Source: a candidate division Zixibacteria bacterium CG_4_9_14_3_um_filter_46_8
GTDB lineage: Bacteria > Zixibacteria > MSB-5A5 > UM-FILTER-46-8
Length of the DNA: 43,507 bases
Direction of reading: 5' to 3'
NCBI GenBank assembly: GCA_002791595.1
Contig: PFXJ01000128.1
Span: 26,365 to 69,871, forward strand
Each line of letters starts with the position of its first letter. Positions within the stretch are counted from its first letter, which is position 1. The position numbers were made by a program, and so were the translations under genes. A model generated the notes under the pieces. The model worked only from the letters and a program-made list of their open reading frames with translations, had not been told where the DNA came from and searched no databases. Positions 1 to 8,360 of the stretch are shown one piece after another.

Positions 1-173
1 TCGACTAAGGCGTGGTCAAAAAATGGATTCTTCGCAGGATTGAAAAATTGTTTCCGCTCAATCAACAGGGGGGGCACCCAGTTTGGATTTCCTTTATACA
101 CACTCCATGGGAATTTGAGAAACCTGTTGAGCTGTTTCCCCCCGATGACTTTTTCAATCCTGATATCGGGCAT
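1..173 (-). CDS. GNAT-like N-acyltransferase family protein, N-terminal fragment
   Basis: Only the first 57 codons lie in the window; the gene runs off the left edge. The reading frame starts at an ATG four bases after the stop of the serine palmitoyltransferase-like gene on the same strand, so the two are very probably co-transcribed. The peptide has the pattern RFLKFPWSVYKGNPNWVPPL followed by ERKQFFNP and NPFFDHA, which I recognise from memory as the N-terminus of a widespread family of about 380 residues usually annotated as GNAT-type acetyltransferase. Family knowledge: proteins of the GNAT superfamily N-acylate amines, and a GNAT-type acyltransferase has been proposed for bacterial ceramide synthesis. 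Inference: this could acylate the sphingoid base made by its neighbour. No catalytic region is visible here, so the function is open. Confidence 0.6.
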   Translation of the reverse strand, partial: MPDIRIEKVIGGKQLNRFLKFPWSVYKGNPNWVPPLLIERKQFFNPAKNPFFDHALV

Positions 174-177
174 AAGT

Positions 178-1359
178 TCAAATTATCCCGAACTTCTTGC
201 CTACTTTTCGGAAGGTCTCCAAGACTCTATCTATTTGCCCATCAGTATGAGTTGCGGTATAGCTGGTGCGAATGAGGCCCTGACCCGGTGGAACCGCCGG
301 CGGGATTATTGGGTTGGTGAAAAGGCCGGCATCCGAGAGTGCTCTGCAGATTTGAAATGTCTGCATCTCATCACCAACGTAAATCGGCACAATCGGCGTC
401 TGAGTAAGGCCAATATTAAAACCCATCCCCTTGAATTCTGTATGCACCCTTTCCGTAATATCCCAGAGCCTCTTGCGCCGTTGCGGTTCTTTCTGGATTA
501 TTTCCAATGCTTTCAGACATGCCGCCACCGATGCCGGTGGTATGGAGGCCGAAAAAATCAGGGCCCGTGAAAAATGCCTGATATAATCTATGACTTCCGT
601 TGAGGAAGCTATCACCCCGCCCAGCGAAGCAAATGATTTCGAGAATGTCCCCATTACCATATCGGTTTCGTCACCGAGGCCAAAATGCTCGGTCGTCCCG
701 CGCCCGTTCTCACCCAGAACCCCAAGGGAATGGGCATCATCTACCAAAATCCTGGCGCCATATTTCCGGGCGAGGCGAACAATTTGGGGCAAATCACAAA
801 TATCGCCTTCCATCGAGAAAACGCCATCAGTAACAATCAGTTTGCCGCAATCATTGTCATTAACCTTTAATAGCCGTTCCAGATCCTCCATATCATTATG
901 CTTAAATTTTATGGTCCTGCCAAATGATAATCGACAACCATCCACTATTGAAGCGTGGTCTGATCTATCGGCAAAAATCAGATCATTCTTCCCTACCAAA
1001 CAGGAAATCGCTCCCAAATTCGTCTGAAAACCAGTGGAAAATACTTGTGCCTTCTCTTTCTTGAGGAATTTGGCAAGCTCATATTCCAACTCCTCGTGAA
1101 GATCCAGGGTGCCATTTAGGAACCTCGATCCTGTGCAACCTGACCCATACTTCAATGCGGCATTGGCGGCGGCCTCTTTTACACGAGGATCTGAAACCAA
1201 TCCAAGGTAATTATTCGAGCCAATCATCAGCATTTTTTGGCCATTAATAACTACCTCTGTCCCCAACGATGAACTTATCGGCCTGAAATAAGGATAAAAC
1301 CCTGCATCCTGAATTTCCTTATGTCGAACGAACTGTTTACACTTTGCTAAAAGATCCAT
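178..1359 (-). CDS. Serine palmitoyltransferase-like alpha-oxoamine synthase (PLP)
   Basis: A complete 393-residue PLP fold-type I enzyme of the alpha-oxoamine synthase family (2-amino-3-ketobutyrate CoA ligase, 8-amino-7-oxononanoate synthase, serine palmitoyltransferase). Visible motifs are GSNNYLGL (47-54), the cofactor-stacking His135 in [14 protein letters not shown] with Asp207 and His210, and the Schiff-base Lys241 in [12 protein letters not shown]. That lysine motif with SKSFAS is the form I associate with bacterial serine palmitoyltransferases, rather than the GKALGG type of Kbl. The expected reaction is condensation of L-serine with palmitoyl-CoA or an acyl-ACP to 3-ketosphinganine in the cytoplasm, the first step of sphingolipid synthesis. 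It is followed after 4 nt by a putative acyltransferase and faces an epimerase operon. Kbl or BioF remains the alternative, since substrate cannot be read with certainty from motifs. Confidence 0.78.
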   Translation of the reverse strand: MDLLAKCKQFVRHKEIQDAGFYPYFRPISSSLGTEVVINGQKMLMIGSNNYLGLVSDPRVKEAAANAALKYGSGCTGSRFLNGTLDLHEELEYELAKFLKKEKAQVFSTGFQTNLGAISCLVGKNDLIFADRSDHASIVDGCRLSFGRTIKFKHNDMEDLERLLKVNDNDCGKLIVTDGVFSMEGDICDLPQIVRLARKYGARILVDDAHSLGVLGENGRGTTEHFGLGDETDMVMGTFSKSFASLGGVIASSTEVIDYIRHFSRALIFSASIPPASVAACLKALEIIQKEPQRRKRLWDITERVHTEFKGMGFNIGLTQTPIVPIYVGDEMQTFQICRALSDAGLFTNPIIPPAVPPGQGLIRTSYTATHTDGQIDRVLETFRKVGKKFGII

Positions 1360-1501
1360 TTAATATTTCTCTGCAAGCCTAATTCCTTGCGCTTGAGTAA
1401 CTCAACATATATTTTGGGCTTTATCTCAAATCCATCCGAATAAGCATTTTCGGAGCAAAACTACTATTAATTGAATTTCAATCACATTGTCAAGAAATAA
1501 A

Positions 1502-2509
1502 ATGCATACCGATATTGAGCCTGCCGGAGCCAGATGCCTTGTAACTGGAGCCAATGGTTTCATCGGGAGCCACCTTTGTGACCGCCTAATCGATATGGGT
1601 TGCAAGGTATTTGCTTTGGTAAGAAGATCCTCAAATCTTAAATACATTAGCTCCCCGAAAATTGAATTTCGTTTCGGAGAACTTCGAGATTACCAATCTC
1701 TTCAAAAGGCAGTAGGCGACATTGATTTCATCTTTCATTCTGCCGGCTTGACAAAAGCAAGAAACAAATCTGAATTTTTCCAGGTTAATCATCTTGGTAC
1801 CCAGACATTATTGAAGGCAATTCCTGAAAACAGAAAGGATTTGAATAGATTAATCTATATTTCTTCGCAGGCGGCAACAGGGCCAGGCGTATCGGATGAG
1901 CCCTCTAACGAAAATCAAACTCCCGATCCCGTATCTGCTTATGGTCGATCCAAATTGCTGGGAGAGGAGGAAGTGAAGCAGTTTGCAGAAAAAGTCCCTT
2001 ACGTAATCATCAGGCCAACTTCAGTCTATGGTCCCCGCGATACTGAAATCCTTTCATTTTTCCGGGCCGCCTCTTGGGGAATAAAACCTCACTTCGGAAA
2101 TCGAAAATCAATCCTATCTTTGGTCTTTGTGGACGATTTGGTGGACGGCATCATAATGGGCGCTTTCAGCAACAAATCCAGAAACCAAACATATTTTATT
2201 TCTGATGGCATGGTTTATGAGTGGAGTGAAATTGTGGATTGTCTTCTGGCGGCATTTGGCAAAAAAGGAGTGAAAATCACTATTCCCGTCAGGCTTTTTC
2301 ACCTTATTGGATGGCTGACCGAGAACGCTTTTAATTTGGTGGGCAAGACACCAATGTTGACTAAGGAAAAAGCATTTGAGATAACCTGTGACAATTGGGG
2401 TTGCAGCGCTGAAAAGGCAATGCGCGATTTCGGTTATTCACCAAGGATATTATTCAAAGAAGGAGCAGTGATGACTGCAAAATGGTATAAGGATAACAGA
2501 TGGCTTTAG
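1502..2509 (+). CDS. NAD(P)-dependent SDR epimerase/dehydratase
   Basis: Extended short-chain dehydrogenase/reductase of about 335 residues. The N-terminal Rossmann motif GANGFIGSH, the catalytic SSQAATG strand with YGRSK (Tyr and Lys), and RPTSVYGPRD after it are all visible. I start it at the ATG at 1502; an in-frame TTG at 1487 would add five residues. It is transcribed away from the serine palmitoyltransferase-like gene and overlaps the next aminotransferase by 10 nt, so it is the first gene of a three-gene operon ending in kdsB. Family members act on nucleotide sugars, 3-beta-hydroxysteroids or, in Caulobacter, on ceramide intermediates (CerR). Context allows either LPS sugar modification or 3-ketosphinganine/oxidised-ceramide reduction; the sequence alone does not decide this. 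Confidence 0.85.
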   Translation: MHTDIEPAGARCLVTGANGFIGSHLCDRLIDMGCKVFALVRRSSNLKYISSPKIEFRFGELRDYQSLQKAVGDIDFIFHSAGLTKARNKSEFFQVNHLGTQTLLKAIPENRKDLNRLIYISSQAATGPGVSDEPSNENQTPDPVSAYGRSKLLGEEEVKQFAEKVPYVIIRPTSVYGPRDTEILSFFRAASWGIKPHFGNRKSILSLVFVDDLVDGIIMGAFSNKSRNQTYFISDGMVYEWSEIVDCLLAAFGKKGVKITIPVRLFHLIGWLTENAFNLVGKTPMLTKEKAFEITCDNWGCSAEKAMRDFGYSPRILFKEGAVMTAKWYKDNRWL

Positions 2510-3678
2510 ACGATAAGCAGATCGAATCGAAATTGAAAGATGCCAGAGGATTATTCCCGCTTCTTTCTGAATATACATTTCTAAATTGCGCTTCACGTCC
2601 GCCATTGGGGATTCCCATCCGGAAACGGCTGGATGAATTCTATGACAATATGATGCATATAGCTGTTGATGACATAGAAGCATTATTCGCACCGATAGAA
2701 TCTTCACGGCAGAAGCTGGCCCTGCTATTCGGCTGCCAACCGGCAGAGATTGCCATCACGACCAACACTTCCTACGGCATCAACCTTGCGGCCTGGGGAT
2801 TAGGATTGAAGCCGGGAGATACGGTTTTACTGATAGATATCGAATTCCCTGCTAACATATATCCATTTCTTAAACTAAAAGAAACAGGGGTCAATATAAA
2901 ATTTGTCAAAAGCCACAATGGCCAATTCGATGTATCCGATATCGAATTGGCATTGACACCCGATGTAAAATTGTTTTCCACATCTTGGGTGCAATTTTTT
3001 AATGGCGCCCGAAATGACCTTGAGGCATTAGGTCAACTTTGTTCTGAAAGAGAGGTATTCTTTTCGGTCGATGGAATCCAGGGGGCCGGAGCAATCGCGC
3101 TGAATCTATCCCAGACAGGGGTCGATCTCTTTTCGGCAGGCGCTGAGAAATGGCTTCTTGCTCCCTGCGGAGTTGGCTTTACTTACCTCGCCAACCGTTC
3201 CGATCATTTAATAAAAAACCATTATGCCGGGTGGCTGGGGGTCGATTGGGGGGGTGTATTCACTTCGCTCCTCGATTATACCAGGAAATTCAAAAATGGC
3301 GCGGCACGTTTTGAGATTGGCACTTATCCATATCAGGAAATTTGGGGATTCGAAGCCGCTCTGGATATTATTCTTGAAATTGGAATTGATAATATTTCCC
3401 ACCATAATATAAAGCTCCTGGATTTATTAATAGGATATCTGAAAGATTCCGGTTCTTATCGAATCGTCTCACCATTGGAGATGGCAAGAAGATCCTCGAT
3501 ATTGAGTTTTACTTGCGATAATCCTGAGCATGTTTATAAACAGTTGAATGACAATCGAATAGTAACTTCTTATCGCGAGGGTGCCATCAGAGTTTCGCCT
3601 CATTTTTATAACAACCTGGATGACATAGAATTGTTGATTGAAGTGCTAAGAAAGATTGAGAATGAAGGCTTTCGCTAA
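2500..3678 (+). CDS. Class V aminotransferase (cysteine desulfurase-like fold)
   Basis: A 392-residue PLP-dependent enzyme of aminotransferase class V. The pattern starts with an N-terminal NCASRPPLG segment, then TTNTSYGINLAAWGL for phosphate binding, Asp191 and Gln194 in SVDGIQGAGA, and the Schiff-base Lys217 in FSAGAEKWLLAPCG. No cysteine-bearing loop typical of SufS/IscS is evident near the C-terminus, so desulfurase activity is not supported. Proteins of this type include epimerases, lyases and aminotransferases for small amino acids or amino sugars. The ATG lies inside the end of the upstream epimerase gene (10 nt overlap) and its own end overlaps kdsB, implying translational coupling. 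Substrate unknown. Confidence 0.82.
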   Translation: MALDDKQIESKLKDARGLFPLLSEYTFLNCASRPPLGIPIRKRLDEFYDNMMHIAVDDIEALFAPIESSRQKLALLFGCQPAEIAITTNTSYGINLAAWGLGLKPGDTVLLIDIEFPANIYPFLKLKETGVNIKFVKSHNGQFDVSDIELALTPDVKLFSTSWVQFFNGARNDLEALGQLCSEREVFFSVDGIQGAGAIALNLSQTGVDLFSAGAEKWLLAPCGVGFTYLANRSDHLIKNHYAGWLGVDWGGVFTSLLDYTRKFKNGAARFEIGTYPYQEIWGFEAALDIILEIGIDNISHHNIKLLDLLIGYLKDSGSYRIVSPLEMARRSSILSFTCDNPEHVYKQLNDNRIVTSYREGAIRVSPHFYNNLDDIELLIEVLRKIENEGFR

Positions 3679-4441
3679 GAGTTGGAAGGCTATCTGCATC
3701 ATACCGGCGCGCTATGGTTCCACCCGATTCCCAGGAAAACCACTATGTGAAATTGCCGGCCAGACCCTTATCGAGCGGGTTTATCGCCAGGTTATGAAAG
3801 CCAAGCGCGTATCAAGCATTTATGTGGCCACAGATGACCAGAGGATAGCCGACGAAGTGGATCGCTTTGGGGGTCAAGCCATTATGACTTCTCCTCATCA
3901 CCAATCCGGGACTGACCGTATTGCAGAGGCGTCAGAGAATCTCGATTTTGACATCGTGGTCAATATTCAAGGCGATGAACCCCTAATTCCACCTTCTCTG
4001 GTAGATAGCCTGATAGGGCTATTCGATCATGCTTATGATTTCAAAGTTGCTACCGCCGCTTATGTCACCAATAATCTGAACCTTGTTTCAACCCCAGATT
4101 CAGTTAAAGTCGTTGTTGATAATAACCTCAATGCCCTGTATTTCTCAAGGGCAATGATACCGGCTCTGCCAACAAATTTTGATTTAGTGGTCAGCCGGAA
4201 ATCCTTCGGATGGAAAGGATATTTTAAGCATATCGGGATTTATGTCTTCACTCGTGAAGCTCTTGATGAATTTGTAGGATTAAAACAAAGTATGCTGGAA
4301 CAAATAGAGAGACTGGAACAGCTGAGAATGATTGAAAATGGAATGAAGATAAGGGTGATGCTCACCGACTACGCCCCGGTCTCTGTGGATGTGCCTGCAG
4401 ATATTGAACGGGTGATAAAGGCTTTGAAGGTTAAAATTTGA
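3662..4441 (+). CDS. kdsB: 3-deoxy-manno-octulosonate cytidylyltransferase (CMP-KDO synthetase)
   Basis: About 259 residues, the usual KdsB length. The signature IPARYGSTRFPGKPL near the N-terminus binds CTP, VATDDQRIADEV and FGGQAIMTSPHHQSGTDRIA follow in the usual order, and VVNIQGDEPLI carries the metal-binding aspartate. The enzyme activates KDO with CTP to CMP-KDO, the donor for the inner core of lipopolysaccharide, in the cytoplasm. It shows that the host has an outer membrane with KDO-containing LPS. I chose the ATG at 3662, which overlaps the preceding aminotransferase by 17 nt; a TTG two codons earlier is also in frame. It is the last gene of the operon, with about 300 nt to the next gene. 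Confidence 0.93.
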   Translation: MKAFAKSWKAICIIPARYGSTRFPGKPLCEIAGQTLIERVYRQVMKAKRVSSIYVATDDQRIADEVDRFGGQAIMTSPHHQSGTDRIAEASENLDFDIVVNIQGDEPLIPPSLVDSLIGLFDHAYDFKVATAAYVTNNLNLVSTPDSVKVVVDNNLNALYFSRAMIPALPTNFDLVVSRKSFGWKGYFKHIGIYVFTREALDEFVGLKQSMLEQIERLEQLRMIENGMKIRVMLTDYAPVSVDVPADIERVIKALKVKI

Positions 4442-4564
4442 CTGTTAATTCTCTTTGGAAGAATCAATTCTGAACATAGTATTTACAAAAATTACAGTTG
4501 AATAGGACAAGAATTAATTACGAGGAAACCTACTGGATTTTATCGCAAAATGAGAGGGTTTTGC

Positions 4565-4592
4565 TTGACTAATTGCAAAAAAATATTATATT
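4565..4592 (+). promoter_or_regulatory. Sigma70-like promoter for the seven-repeat secreted protein
   Basis: TTGACT at 4565-4570, a 16-nt spacer and TATATT at 4587-4592 (an 18-nt alternative is TATTAT at 4589-4594). It lies in the 303-nt gap between kdsB and the CDS starting at 4745, leaving a leader of about 145 nt. I see no gene or clear hairpin in the rest of the gap. The same TTGAC[AT]-N16-TATATT layout recurs before two other secreted-protein genes here. Prediction by eye only. Confidence 0.45.
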
Positions 4593-4744
4593 ATGCTATT
4601 ATATTTTTTAATCTTGATGGCGATACCAGAGGTTTGATTTTCAGCAGAATGCCCATAAATTAATAGGATTGAGATTGCCGGGGAATATAATATACTGCTG
4701 GAAACTAAGTTAGCTAATACATAGGTTTTTTGGAAGGAGTTTGG

Positions 4745-6592
4745 ATGAAAGGGAAGAGCATATTCTTACTGATAGTTATTTTCTTGATTTCCACCCATGC
4801 CATGGGGCAAAATCTGCTTTGGCAGAACTCGTATGGGGGTAGCTTCATTGACCAATCATTTGGGCTATGCGAGACGTATGATGGCGGTTATGTGATGACC
4901 GGATTCACTCTTTCATTTAGTAATAATCCTGGAGTGGAGTCAGATTTATGGTTAGTCAAAACCGATTCCAATGGCAATGTTGTTTGGAGTCGCACTTACG
5001 GTGGGTCAAATCATGATTTGGGGTATTATGTTGAGGAAACCTCTGACCGTGGCCTTATAGTGACGGGAAGGACATTATCATTTGGTTCTGGAACTCAGCT
5101 TTATGTAATCAAGACCGATTCTCTCGGGAATATAGTTTGGGAACGCACCTATGGCGGACCGCTTAATGAGCAGGGGCGGCACATAAAACAAATTTCCGAT
5201 GGCGGTTATATTATTTCGGGCTTCACGACTTCATTCGGGCCGGGCGATTTTGACGCTTATTTCATCAGGATCGATCGCTATGGGAATATTATGTGGGAGA
5301 GGGCTTATGATAGAAGCCAGCTACCATATCCTTATGGTGATTTCGGCCAATGTGCGGTGGAAACTCCGGATGGCGGTTTCATGATGGCGGCGGTAACCTC
5401 AGGCGCCACATCAGATCGAGATTATTGGCTGATTCGAACCGATGGCAATGGTGATACTCTTTGGACAAAGGTCTATGGGGGAATCGGTGAGGAAGAATGC
5501 AAAACGGTGGAAATGACTTCAGATGGCAATTATATAATAGCCGGAAGGTCACAGAGTTTTGGATTCGGAAGGGAGGATTTCTGGTTATTGAAAACCGACC
5601 CCAATGGCGACACCCTATGGTCAGCTTCATACGGCGGTTTTCACAATGATTTCGGCTATTGGGGCGAACAGACTTCCGATGACGGCTACATATTAGGCGG
5701 TCGTTCCCTGTCTTTTGGCAACGGGGATAATGACTATTGGGTGGTTAAGGCCGATGATCAGGGCGCTCTTAAGTGGAGCCAGCGATATGGCGGGCCGGGA
5801 GAAGACTTTGCTTTCAAGGTGCGGGAAACAACAGATGGAGGTTACATAATCGGTGGTTATTCAAATTCTTTCGGCGCCGGAGAAGATGATTTTTATCTAG
5901 TCAAGATAGGCCATCAGATAATCCGCATTGGTGTCATCCCCCAGAATCCGCCGGTCGTTGTGCCGCGCGGATGCAGTGTTGTGTATAGTGGCACCTTGCT
6001 TAATAATACCCAGAATAATCAGCAATATTATGTTTGGGCAAAGATGCGCAGGCCTAATGGCACTTACTTCAATTTCGGTAATAAATCCAGGATCACTAAT
6101 GGCCCGAATCAGCTCCTGCAATATTCTCCTTTAACATTTCAGATTCCTGGCGATGCCCCATTGGGCACCTATACATTCATTGCCTATTGTGGATTCACCT
6201 ACCCAAATATAATTGATTCCGCCACTTTCGATTTCAGTATCGTGGATATGCTATGCAGTCCCACTGGAGCCGAGGACTGGCGTTTTCAGGCTTGGGATGA
6301 ATGTCCGGCATCTGACGAGCAAATCCCTGGCGCTACGGCTATGGCAGAGAATTATCCAAATCCTTTCAATGTTTCTACGGAAATCAGATATCTGGTGCCT
6401 GCGGCCGCTCAGGCGACAATCGATATCTACAACATCCTCGGTCAGCGAGTTGAGACTTTAATTAATAGCTTCCAGGAAGCAGGCTGGCATTCTACACAAT
6501 GGGATGCATCAGCAAGATCCTCAGGCTTATATTATTTCGTTCTAAAAACTCAGGATCAATCCGTTGTCAGGAAAATGGTAGTTTTAAAATGA
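4745..6592 (+). CDS. Secreted seven-repeat beta-propeller protein with T9SS-type C-terminal domain
   Basis: The start is the ATG at 4745, with GGAAGGAG five nt upstream, giving 615 residues and a clear signal peptide (MKGKSIFLLIVIFLISTHA, cleaved near Gly-Gln). Residues of about 26-390 are seven tandem repeats of roughly 50 residues, each of the form W-x-x-x-YGG, T-x-DGGY-I, G-x-S-x-SFG, D-x-W-LVKTD-x-NG; seven copies suggest one closed beta-propeller. An Ig-like domain of about 110 residues follows, then a C-terminal sorting domain from ENYPNPFN through YNILGQRVETL to the terminal MVVLK. Family knowledge: such C-terminal domains direct cargo through the type IX secretion system and can anchor it at the cell surface. 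No enzymatic motif is visible; a binding or adhesive surface protein is the likely role. Confidence 0.85.
   Translation: MKGKSIFLLIVIFLISTHAMGQNLLWQNSYGGSFIDQSFGLCETYDGGYVMTGFTLSFSNNPGVESDLWLVKTDSNGNVVWSRTYGGSNHDLGYYVEETSDRGLIVTGRTLSFGSGTQLYVIKTDSLGNIVWERTYGGPLNEQGRHIKQISDGGYIISGFTTSFGPGDFDAYFIRIDRYGNIMWERAYDRSQLPYPYGDFGQCAVETPDGGFMMAAVTSGATSDRDYWLIRTDGNGDTLWTKVYGGIGEEECKTVEMTSDGNYIIAGRSQSFGFGREDFWLLKTDPNGDTLWSASYGGFHNDFGYWGEQTSDDGYILGGRSLSFGNGDNDYWVVKADDQGALKWSQRYGGPGEDFAFKVRETTDGGYIIGGYSNSFGAGEDDFYLVKIGHQIIRIGVIPQNPPVVVPRGCSVVYSGTLLNNTQNNQQYYVWAKMRRPNGTYFNFGNKSRITNGPNQLLQYSPLTFQIPGDAPLGTYTFIAYCGFTYPNIIDSATFDFSIVDMLCSPTGAEDWRFQAWDECPASDEQIPGATAMAENYPNPFNVSTEIRYLVPAAAQATIDIYNILGQRVETLINSFQEAGWHSTQWDASARSSGLYYFVLKTQDQSVVRKMVVLK
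4820..5916 (+). repeat. Seven tandem coding repeats of about 150-165 bp
   Basis: The repeats begin at each tryptophan codon preceding YGG and end after the LVKTDxNG segment. Protein identity between units is evident by eye (TSDGGYII, GRSLSFG, KTDPNGDTLW), and short DNA tracts coding for gatggcggtta-like stretches recur. Unit 4 is a few residues longer and has lost YGG (it reads AYDRSQ). Consistent with one propeller blade per unit. Confidence 0.75.
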
Positions 6593-6711
6593 TAATGGAT
6601 AGGTCCTTATCAACAGCATAGCCAATCAATTTCGGCTCCGAAGTTAAATATTATTTATCCCGACAATCAATTCAATCAGCCTCAAATGTTGATCGCTATT
6701 GGTCATTGGGT

Positions 6712-6740
6712 TTGACTTCTTATCTGCCTTAAGCTATTTT
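6712..6740 (+). promoter_or_regulatory. Sigma70-like promoter for the MBL-fold nuclease gene
   Basis: TTGACT at 6712-6717, 17-nt spacer, TATTTT at 6735-6740, about 80 nt before the ATG at 6824. It is in the 231-nt gap after the seven-repeat gene. Predicted by eye from consensus matches. Confidence 0.4.
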
Positions 6741-6823
6741 GTCCCCGAATGAATCAATGGTCCCCTTTGCCGTAGGATATCAGAAACTTTGGTTCATCTT
6801 AATCCTTATAACCAAGAGTAATT

Positions 6824-8215
6824 ATGGTTACCATCACATTTTATGGCGCAACCAAAACCGTTACCGGTTCAAGATCTCTTCTCAAATTTCATAATACCAA
6901 TATACTGGTTGATTGCGGTTTATTTCAAGGCGCAAAGGAAAACCGATTGAGGAATTGGGAGCCATTCCCGGTTCCGCCCGCGGATATTGACCGGGTTCTT
7001 CTGACTCATGCTCATATTGATCATTCGGGATACTTGCCGCGTCTTTTCCGAGATGGGTTCGCAGGCCCTATTCACTGCACCCATTCCACATCGGACCTCT
7101 GCGAGATTATGCTTAAAGACAGCGCTCATCTACAGGAAGAAGATGCCTACTGGGCCAATAAGAAAGGATTTTCAAAACATACTCCTGCTCTGCCATTATA
7201 TACGCTTGCCGATGCAGAAGCGGTGTTGAGGTTCTTTTCTCCACTGTATTATGGAGAGGATTATAATTTAGGCGGTATCAGAATAAAATTCAAAGATGCC
7301 GGACATATCCTTGGCTCATCCTTCATAGATATCAAAGCCTCCAAAGGCAACCGAGCCAAGAAAATCCTTTTCAGCGGAGATATGGGGAGGCCGTCAAAAC
7401 CAATCCTAAGAGAACCGGCTCAGGTATATGACGTCGATTACTTAATCCTCGAATCGACCTACGGGGATCGTTTGCACGATGATGCCCCTCCTGAAGAACA
7501 ATTCGCCCGGGTGATCTCTGAGAGCATAAGAAGAGGCGGAGTATTGGTCATCCCTTCCTTTGCAGTAGGACGAACACAGACCCTGCTTTATATTATTCGG
7601 GAATTAGAAGAGCAGGGCAGGATTCCATCATTGCCGGTTTATGTCGATTCTCCGATGGCAATTGATGCCACCGATATATTTCAGAGACGAATATCCGACC
7701 AGAATCTGACCAGCAGGGTCCTAACTATCAAAGGCATAAGGATCTTCTGCCCGAAGCAACTTCATCTCTGCAGGACCAGAGAGCAGTCAAAAACCATAAA
7801 TAGAGTTAAAAGCCATGCTATCATCATTGCTTCAAGCGGAATGGCCACCGGCGGCAGAATCCTTCACCATCTTGAGCTACGTTTGCCTCACCCCGAAAAT
7901 ACAATCCTATTCAGTGGTTATCAAGCCCCGGGAACAAGGGGTAGAACTATTCTGGATGGTAATCCTTCGGTCAGGTTACATGGCTTTGATATTGCGATTA
8001 AAGCAAAAATCGAAGATATCTCTGGGTTTTCGGGCCATGCTGATTATAATGAGATATTGGCATGGCTTATGGGTTTCAACAAAGCGCCAGAGAGAATATT
8101 CATCATCCACGGAGAACCGGAAGCATCAGCCTCTCTGGCAGATAAAATCAGAGATAGATTCAGATGGGATGTTGTAATTCCGGAATTTGGGGAGACTTTC
8201 GAATTGGGCATTTAA
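6824..8215 (+). CDS. Beta-CASP metallo-beta-lactamase-fold RNA-processing exonuclease
   Basis: A 463-residue protein with the complete layout of the MBL-fold / beta-CASP / Zn-dependent RNA-specificity family (YsxI/CPSF-like, often annotated as MBL-fold RNA exonuclease). Visible: THAHIDHSGY with zinc ligands His62, His64, Asp66, His67; GDMGRP (motif III aspartate); the beta-CASP section with VDSPMAID and ASSGMATGGRILHHL; and the C-terminal GFSGHADYNE and IHGEPEA. The expected role is cytoplasmic processing or degradation of structured RNA by hydrolytic cleavage using two zinc ions. The ATG at 6824 has AAGAG six nt upstream. The gene is flanked by gaps on both sides and is probably monocistronic. 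No signal peptide. Confidence 0.9.
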   Translation: MVTITFYGATKTVTGSRSLLKFHNTNILVDCGLFQGAKENRLRNWEPFPVPPADIDRVLLTHAHIDHSGYLPRLFRDGFAGPIHCTHSTSDLCEIMLKDSAHLQEEDAYWANKKGFSKHTPALPLYTLADAEAVLRFFSPLYYGEDYNLGGIRIKFKDAGHILGSSFIDIKASKGNRAKKILFSGDMGRPSKPILREPAQVYDVDYLILESTYGDRLHDDAPPEEQFARVISESIRRGGVLVIPSFAVGRTQTLLYIIRELEEQGRIPSLPVYVDSPMAIDATDIFQRRISDQNLTSRVLTIKGIRIFCPKQLHLCRTREQSKTINRVKSHAIIIASSGMATGGRILHHLELRLPHPENTILFSGYQAPGTRGRTILDGNPSVRLHGFDIAIKAKIEDISGFSGHADYNEILAWLMGFNKAPERIFIIHGEPEASASLADKIRDRFRWDVVIPEFGETFELGI

Positions 8216-8360
8216 TCAGGGCCAGCCTTTCATTAGAGGGCGACAAACTTGCTCTTTGAGTTTTTGATAGTATTAATGGCGTAAAAGGCATATAATTGGT
8301 CGAATAGACTTCTATCGATATCTATTCACTTCGGATTCTTGAATTGAGAGAGTTAGACCT

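Noticed and set aside
40-570. 176-codon plus-strand open frame at the left edge
   Set aside because: It runs opposite the serine palmitoyltransferase-like gene and the acyltransferase start, both of which have convincing motifs.
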